The translations under genes were made by a program, and so were the position numbers. This document shows, one piece after another, positions 6,935-10,491 of a stretch of DNA of 10,491 nucleotides (position 1 is its first letter; each line of letters begins with the position of its first letter). Origin of the DNA: Pseudomonadota bacterium (GTDB lineage Bacteria > Pseudomonadota > Gammaproteobacteria > Competibacterales > Competibacteraceae). Below the pieces are notes generated by a model. That model had not been told where the DNA came from, did not search any database, and saw only the letters and a program-made list of their open reading frames with translations. Location: positions 1-10,491 of the forward strand of contig JAGTSD010000119.1 in assembly GCA_018262135.1 (NCBI GenBank), in the 5' to 3' direction.

Positions 6935-7705
6935 TCAGGCGATCACGATTTGGACGTTGGCGGTACGGCCAAACACCGAGGACGGGGTGATGCCGAACAT
7001 GTTGCGAAACGCCCGGCTGAAGTGCGAGGAATCGGCGAAACCGGCGCCCAGCGCCGCGTCGGTGAGGGTATCGCCCTTGGCGACCAGCGCGGCCACCACC
7101 CGCATTCGGTGCCATTGCCGGAAGCGACGGATCGGCACACCGACCTCTTCCTTGAACAGATGCACCAGCCGGGTCGGCGACAGGTTCACGTACTCGGCCA
7201 GTTCGGTCATCGAGTAGCTGTGGGTCAGATCTTCCTTCATCAGCCGGATCACCCGTTGAATCCGGTGATCCAGCGGTTGCTGGCGTTCCTCGGCAGCGGG
7301 CTTGGGAATGATCAGGCGGTCAACCAGATCATGAATCGTGGCGGCGTCGGGCTGGCGCTCCCAGGCATCGCGCAGCGCCGCCAGCACCTCGGCTTCATGG
7401 GCGAGGTGGTACAGACATTGCCACTCGCCCTCGAGCATGGCGTTCTGGATCGCCGAATAGTCGGGACTTTCCGGCTCGAGGAACAGAATCGCCATGATGG
7501 CGCCGCCAAGCTGAAGTTCATTGAGACAGCCGGGCGGAACCAGCACGCTCCAACACTCCTGCCAGACATTGCTTTCGCTCTCCAGGAGGCGAAACGGTTT
7601 GTCAATGCCCAGACAGAGCGCCGCTGACCCCAGCCGATGTTCGGAGATATCCGGCAGGTGACCGATGAAAAGACCGTGATTTTGCCAAACGTATAGCTTG
7701 TTCAA
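6935..7705 (-). CDS. AraC/XylS-family transcriptional regulator
   Basis: A 256-residue DNA-binding regulator. The C-terminal AraC domain has two helix-turn-helix units: SMTELAEYVNLSPTRLVHLF (165-184) and the second in 214-245, with the signature AGFADSSHFSRAFRNMFGITP (221-241, given here in one 21-residue span as positions only: key residues G222, F223, S227, F229, F233, G238, P241). The N-terminal ~140 residues form the effector/dimerisation part and are not recognised closely; they contain many hydrophobics but no clear cupin motif. The start is TTG at 7705: an in-frame TAG lies at 7720-7718, five codons upstream, and AGAAAGG (7719-7713) sits seven bases before it, so a longer form is excluded. 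The gene diverges from a GMC oxidoreductase across 274 bases, so that gene is its likely target. It is also spaced as the first gene of an operon with tatD-like and tcdA. The effector is unknown. Confidence 0.9.
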   Translation of the reverse strand: MNKLYVWQNHGLFIGHLPDISEHRLGSAALCLGIDKPFRLLESESNVWQECWSVLVPPGCLNELQLGGAIMAILFLEPESPDYSAIQNAMLEGEWQCLYHLAHEAEVLAALRDAWERQPDAATIHDLVDRLIIPKPAAEERQQPLDHRIQRVIRLMKEDLTHSYSMTELAEYVNLSPTRLVHLFKEEVGVPIRRFRQWHRMRVVAALVAKGDTLTDAALGAGFADSSHFSRAFRNMFGITPSSVFGRTANVQIVIA

Positions 7706-7712
7706 GGTCTTG

Positions 7713-7719
7713 CCTTTCT
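7713..7719 (-). promoter_or_regulatory. ribosome binding site that decides the TTG start of the AraC-type regulator
   Basis: AGAAAGG on the - strand, seven bases before TTG 7705. With the in-frame stop just upstream (7720-7718), this makes the TTG the only workable start near the open frame's beginning. Confidence 0.6.
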
Positions 7720-7753
7720 AGTAGGGGAACGGGACCGGATCGCGAAACGGGCA

Positions 7754-7780
7754 AGCCGGGTCAGGGTAACGCTCCCGGCT
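7754..7780. repeat. 7-bp inverted repeat, candidate operator or leader hairpin
   Basis: AGCCGGG (7754-7760) and CCCGGCT (7774-7780) are exact reverse complements around a 13-base spacer. The element is about 50-75 bases upstream of the regulator start, so it could be a binding site for a dimeric regulator or a stem in the regulator's leader transcript. Confidence 0.35.
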
Positions 7781-7802
7781 AAAGTTCAGCCAGGAACAGT
7801 CG

Positions 7803-7818
7803 TTCATTCATTCATTCA
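7803..7818 (+). repeat. tetranucleotide repeat (TTCA)x4
   Basis: Four uninterrupted TTCA units in the divergent promoter region, followed by TG. The same phase could equally be read as ATTC. Short for a slipping microsatellite, but it is in the place where copy number changes would alter promoter spacing. Confidence 0.6.
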
Positions 7819-7945
7819 TGAAAGTGTAATGCTCTCCCGAGGCGCTAGCCAGTTTCAACAAATCGTTGCCATTTTCTACAAGCCCGGCCTTGATGAAGCG
7901 ATTAGGCTTGGAAATCCGCGACTTCCGTCACTTTGCGAACATTTT

Positions 7946-7960
7946 CCGGCTCGGGGCCGG
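7946..7960 (+). other. small GC hairpin in the leader of the GMC gene
   Basis: CCGGC (7946-7950) pairs with GCCGG (7956-7960) around a 5-base loop, and ends four bases before the TAAGGA ribosome binding site. It could influence translation, but 5 bp in GC-rich DNA may be chance. Confidence 0.25.
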
Positions 7961-7979
7961 GCAATAAGGATCTGGAGCC

Positions 7980-9572
7980 ATGTACGACATCATCATCGTG
8001 GGCGCGGGTTCGGCCGGCTGCGTGCTGGCCAACCGGCTGTCCGCCGACCCGAACCGACAGGTCTGCCTGTTGGAGGCGGGTCCCGAGGATACCAGCCCGT
8101 GGATTCACATGCCGGCAGGCATGATCTTCATCATGCGCGGCAAGACGCTGAACTGGGCCTATCAGACCGAACCGCAACCGTACCTGCACAACCGCCGAAT
8201 GTTCTGGCCGCGCGGCAAGACCCTGGGCGGCAGCAGTTCCAGCAACGCCATGGTCTATACCCGCGGCCATCGCTGGGATTACGACCACTGGGCGGAGCTG
8301 GGCAACCAGGGTTGGGGTTACGCGGATCTGTTGCCGCTGTTCAAGCGGGCGCAGAACCAGGAGCGCGGCCCGTCGGAGTATCACGGCGTCGGTGGGCCGC
8401 TCAACGTCGCCGATCCGCGCCAGCGCGGCGAGATCTCCGAAGTGTTCGTCCGCGCCGCCGGCGAGGCCGGCTATCCGCTCAGCGACGATTTCAATGGCGC
8501 CGAACAGGAAGGGGTCGGCTTCTATCAGTTGACGCAGAAGGATGGCCGGCGGTGCAGCAGCGCCCGGGCCTATCTGCATCCGGTGCGCGCGCGGCCCAAC
8601 CTGACCGTGATCACCCGCGCCCTGGCCAGCCGAGTGCTGTTCGAGGGCCAGCGGGCGGTGGGCGTGACCTACCGCGACCAGGCCGGCCAGACGGTGGAAT
8701 TGAAGGCGCGGCGCGAAGTCATCCTGTCCGGCGGGGCCATCAACTCGCCGCAACTGCTGTTGCTGTCCGGGGTCGGGCCGCGTGTTGAACTGGCCAAACT
8801 CGGGATTCCCGTGGTGCATGATTTGCCGGGCGTTGGCCAGAACTTGCAGGACCATCTGGACATCGTCATCGCCCACCGCGAATGCCGGCAGGCTTCCTAC
8901 GGCATCGCGCTGTCGTTCCTGCCGAGCCTGGTCAAGGGGATCGTGGACTACAACCGCCACCGGCGCGGCCTCCTGACCAGCAACATGGCCGAGGCCGGCG
9001 GCTTCGTCAAATCCGATTCCGCGCAGCCGCGACCCAATCTGCAATTCCACCTGACTGCGACCATTCTCGATGATCATGGCCGGCATCTCTGGTACGGTTA
9101 CGGCTACTCGCTGCACGTGTGCGACCTGCGACCCAAGAGTCGCGGTTATCTGACCCTGAAAAGCGCCGATCCAACGATTCCGCCGTTCATCCAGCCTAAT
9201 TACCTGGAGCATCCGGACGATCTGGAAACCCTGTTGGCGGGGACCAAGGTCTGTCGAAAAATTCTGGCGGCACGGGCGTTCGACGGTTATCGGGGTGAGG
9301 AACTGTTCCCCGGCGCGGCGGTGCAAACTGACGACGAGCTACGGGAATTCATTCGCCGCCGGGCTGAAACCATTTATCACCCGGTTGGGACCTGCAAGAT
9401 GGGCCACGATCCCATGGCGGTGGTAGACGATCATCTGCGGGTGCATGGCCTGACGGGATTGCGGGTGGTGGACGCTTCGATCATGCCAACCCTGCTAGGG
9501 GGCAACACCAACGCGCCGACCATCGTCATCGCTGAAAAAGCGTCGGACCTGATTCTGGCCGAGTCGGGCTAA
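7980..9572 (+). CDS. GMC-family FAD-dependent oxidoreductase (alcohol/choline dehydrogenase-like)
   Basis: A complete 530-residue flavoprotein of the glucose-methanol-choline (GMC) family, in the branch of bacterial choline dehydrogenase (BetA)- and AlkJ-like alcohol dehydrogenases. Members oxidise an alcohol to an aldehyde and pass electrons to the respiratory chain or an acceptor; the substrate here cannot be told from sequence. Seen: the N-terminal FAD-binding dinucleotide fold IIIVGAGSAGCVLANRL (4-20) with E32 at the ribose position (LLEAGP), the GMC signature PRGKTLGGSSSSNAMVYTRG (77-96), the second signature SGGAINSPQLLLLSGVG (250-266), GVGQNLQDHL (284-293), and the catalytic pair H467 (YHPVGTCKMG) and N511 (GGNTNAPTI). 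No signal peptide or membrane helix is apparent. The ATG has TAAGGA nine bases upstream. It is divergent from the AraC-type regulator and ends 10 bases from the convergent protease gene. Whether it is truly a choline dehydrogenase is doubtful, as no betaine genes adjoin. Confidence 0.93.
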   Translation: MYDIIIVGAGSAGCVLANRLSADPNRQVCLLEAGPEDTSPWIHMPAGMIFIMRGKTLNWAYQTEPQPYLHNRRMFWPRGKTLGGSSSSNAMVYTRGHRWDYDHWAELGNQGWGYADLLPLFKRAQNQERGPSEYHGVGGPLNVADPRQRGEISEVFVRAAGEAGYPLSDDFNGAEQEGVGFYQLTQKDGRRCSSARAYLHPVRARPNLTVITRALASRVLFEGQRAVGVTYRDQAGQTVELKARREVILSGGAINSPQLLLLSGVGPRVELAKLGIPVVHDLPGVGQNLQDHLDIVIAHRECRQASYGIALSFLPSLVKGIVDYNRHRRGLLTSNMAEAGGFVKSDSAQPRPNLQFHLTATILDDHGRHLWYGYGYSLHVCDLRPKSRGYLTLKSADPTIPPFIQPNYLEHPDDLETLLAGTKVCRKILAARAFDGYRGEELFPGAAVQTDDELREFIRRRAETIYHPVGTCKMGHDPMAVVDDHLRVHGLTGLRVVDASIMPTLLGGNTNAPTIVIAEKASDLILAESG

Positions 9573-9582
9573 GCGACTGCCC

Positions 9583-10491
9583 TCATTCGCCCTTGCCCCG
9601 CACCGCGAGCACTTTCATCCGGACCGGGTCGAACAGGCTGGATTGGATCAATTCGGCGGTGGCGATGGCGAAGTTGAGGTTCTGGCCTTTCTTGAGGCCC
9701 ATGGTGGTAATGCCGATCACGCTGCCGTCCCGCAGAATGACGGGTCCGCCGCTGTTGCCCGGACTGATCGGCGCAGAAATCTGGAAATAGCGGACGCCGT
9801 CAATTTCGCGCAATCCGCTGATCACGCCAGTGGAGAAAGTTCCTTCCAGGCCGTAGGGATTGCCGATCACGAACACGTCCAGGCCGATCAGCTCCTGGTT
9901 GTAGGTGCCATTGAGCGCGAAGCTTTCCGCGCGGTTCAGCGCGGTCGTTAACAACGCCAGATCCGGTTCCCTGCTGCGCTTGCTGACGCGGGCGACCGAC
10001 TCGCGCTCCCCGCATTTGACTGCCAGGTTATCGGCGTTCTCGATAACGTGGTTGTTGGTGATGACCAGCCCATCGTCCGAGACTAGAAGGCCACTGCCCA
10101 AATTGGCAGTCTTGCCGTTGCGAAAGGTAACGATCAAACAGGTGCGGGGAATACTGCTCCGGTAAATCTGCTGGCCGGGCTTATCGTCGGTCGCCACCGG
10201 CATCGAGCGGGAACCGGCAGTGGGTGTGGCAGTGTCCCTGGGTTTCACCAGGCTGGCCAGGCCCCGCTGCAGAGAATCAAGCAGGACGCCGCTGGCGGCT
10301 GGGGGCGGGGCGCTGGGGGCGGCGGTGGCGGGATCGGTTGCCGGCGTGGGGGGTGCGGCTGGGGGCGGGGCGCTGGGGGCGCTGGGGGCAGCGGTGGTGG
10401 GATCGGCTGCCGGCGTGGGTGGCGCGGCGGCGGACGAGGCCGAAACTGGCGTCAGTTGCACCGGCTGCAATGCATGTTGGGCGCCAGCGCG
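9583..10491 (-). CDS. trypsin-like serine protease, HtrA/S1C-like, no PDZ (N-terminus beyond window)
   Basis: The frame is open to the right edge, so the N-terminus is missing; about 303 residues are present. The chain starts in RAGAQHALQPVQL, which could be the end of a signal peptide (unproved), followed by a ~50-residue Pro/Ala linker made of two imperfect repeats. The protease domain carries the full triad: His in TNNHV (codon 10050-10048), Asp in EPDLALL (9963-9961) and Ser in PGNSGGPV (9753-9751). GSGLLVSDDGLVITNNHV, VFVIGNPYGLEGT and the QISAPISPGNSGG region are typical of the DegP/HtrA trypsin fold. The chain ends about 50 residues after the catalytic Ser, so no PDZ domain follows, unlike DegP/DegQ/DegS. 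A periplasmic or surface role is likely by analogy; the substrate is unknown. An internal TTG at 10470 should not be taken as the start. Convergent with the GMC gene, 10 bases apart. Confidence 0.88.
   Translation of the reverse strand, partial: RAGAQHALQPVQLTPVSASSAAAPPTPAADPTTAAPSAPSAPPPAAPPTPATDPATAAPSAPPPAASGVLLDSLQRGLASLVKPRDTATPTAGSRSMPVATDDKPGQQIYRSSIPRTCLIVTFRNGKTANLGSGLLVSDDGLVITNNHVIENADNLAVKCGERESVARVSKRSREPDLALLTTALNRAESFALNGTYNQELIGLDVFVIGNPYGLEGTFSTGVISGLREIDGVRYFQISAPISPGNSGGPVILRDGSVIGITTMGLKKGQNLNFAIATAELIQSSLFDPVRMKVLAVRGKGE
10297..10425. repeat. imperfect tandem repeat encoding the Pro/Ala linker
   Basis: Two head-to-tail units: 10297-10356 (60 bases) and 10357-10425 (69 bases). 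The first 24 bases of each are identical; the second unit then has 9 extra bases (GCTGGGGGC duplicated), and the remaining 36 bases differ at a few positions. Both lengths are multiples of three, so the reading frame of the protease is kept. On the protein this gives two copies of AAPPTPA.DP.TAAPSAP.PP, the upstream copy with an additional SAP. Confidence 0.85.

Larger units (their letters stand above)
7706..7979. promoter_or_regulatory. divergent promoter region, araC-type regulator / GMC oxidoreductase
   Basis: This intergenic stretch must carry the start signals of both genes. It holds a 7-bp inverted repeat (7754-7780), a TTCA tetranucleotide run (7803-7818) and a small GC-rich hairpin (7946-7960) just before the ribosome binding site of the GMC gene (TAAGGA, 7965-7970, nine bases before the ATG). 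I could not identify a confident -35/-10 pair on either strand, nor a clear direct-repeat AraC operator. Confidence 0.5.

Noticed and set aside
7829..8788. Open + strand frame of 319 codons overlapping the GMC gene's start
   Set aside because: It is an out-of-frame reading of the GMC gene, Arg/Pro/Gly rich, with no motif; the GMC frame has all family signatures.
7902..9326. Open - strand frame of 474 codons opposite the GMC gene
   Set aside because: Antisense shadow of the GMC coding sequence without recognisable domains or a ribosome binding site.
10092..10109. ACTGCC...GGCAGT inverted repeat inside the protease gene
   Set aside because: It is a 6-bp match fully explained by coding sequence for a conserved protease segment.

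Overview
The window looks like a chromosomal segment of a high-GC gammaproteobacterium. The best support is the HrpB C-terminus, a YjjV-type TatD hydrolase, a TcdA/CsdL-type dehydratase and a fused IcmF mutase in one neighbourhood. A short palindromic repeat of a kind common in environmental Gammaproteobacteria also sits inside tcdA. I would guess a Competibacter-like environmental lineage, but that is only an impression. Most of the DNA is roughly 60-67% GC, except for one AT-richer patch at about 340-970.

Layout. (1) 1-310, +: the last ~100 codons of the helicase gene hrpB. (2) 358-878, -: a two-gene type II toxin-antitoxin cassette (PF09720-type antitoxin, then a ParE/RelE-family toxin, ATGA overlap) in low-GC DNA. 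(3) 879-967: a short spacer holding a perfect 12-bp inverted repeat. (4) 968-4240, -: a complete fused B12-dependent acyl-CoA mutase, IcmF, whose active-site residues point to isobutyryl-CoA rather than methylmalonyl-CoA. (5) 4241-4533: divergent intergenic region. (6) 4534-5358, +: a BtuF-like cobalamin-binding-type protein with no signal peptide. (7) 5374-7705, -: a tight run of three genes, AraC-family regulator, tatD-like nuclease and tcdA, with a 12-bp gap and then an overlap. (8) 7706-7979: divergent regulatory region with several small symmetric elements. (9) 7980-9572, +: a GMC-family flavin oxidoreductase, probably controlled by the divergent AraC protein. (10) 9583-10491, -: a trypsin-like (HtrA/S1C-like) protease without PDZ domain and with a repetitive Pro/Ala linker, cut by the right edge.

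How the genes may work together. The clearest functional pairing is icmF with the divergent BtuF-like gene, as both products are of B12-using or B12-binding families. IcmF carries its own G-protein chaperone domain, so mutase, cofactor gatekeeper and possibly a cytosolic B12-binding partner lie together. The second pairing is the AraC regulator with the divergent GMC oxidoreductase, a classic regulator/target arrangement, although the regulator is also spaced as the first gene of the tatD-tcdA operon. The toxin-antitoxin cassette looks like a later arrival between hrpB and icmF.

I found no tRNA, rRNA, CRISPR array, insertion sequence or cobalamin riboswitch. I did not find a clearly new multi-gene system. 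The items most worth following are the leaderless BtuF-like/IcmF pair, the in-frame repeat insertion in tcdA, and the inverted repeat beside the toxin-antitoxin cassette.
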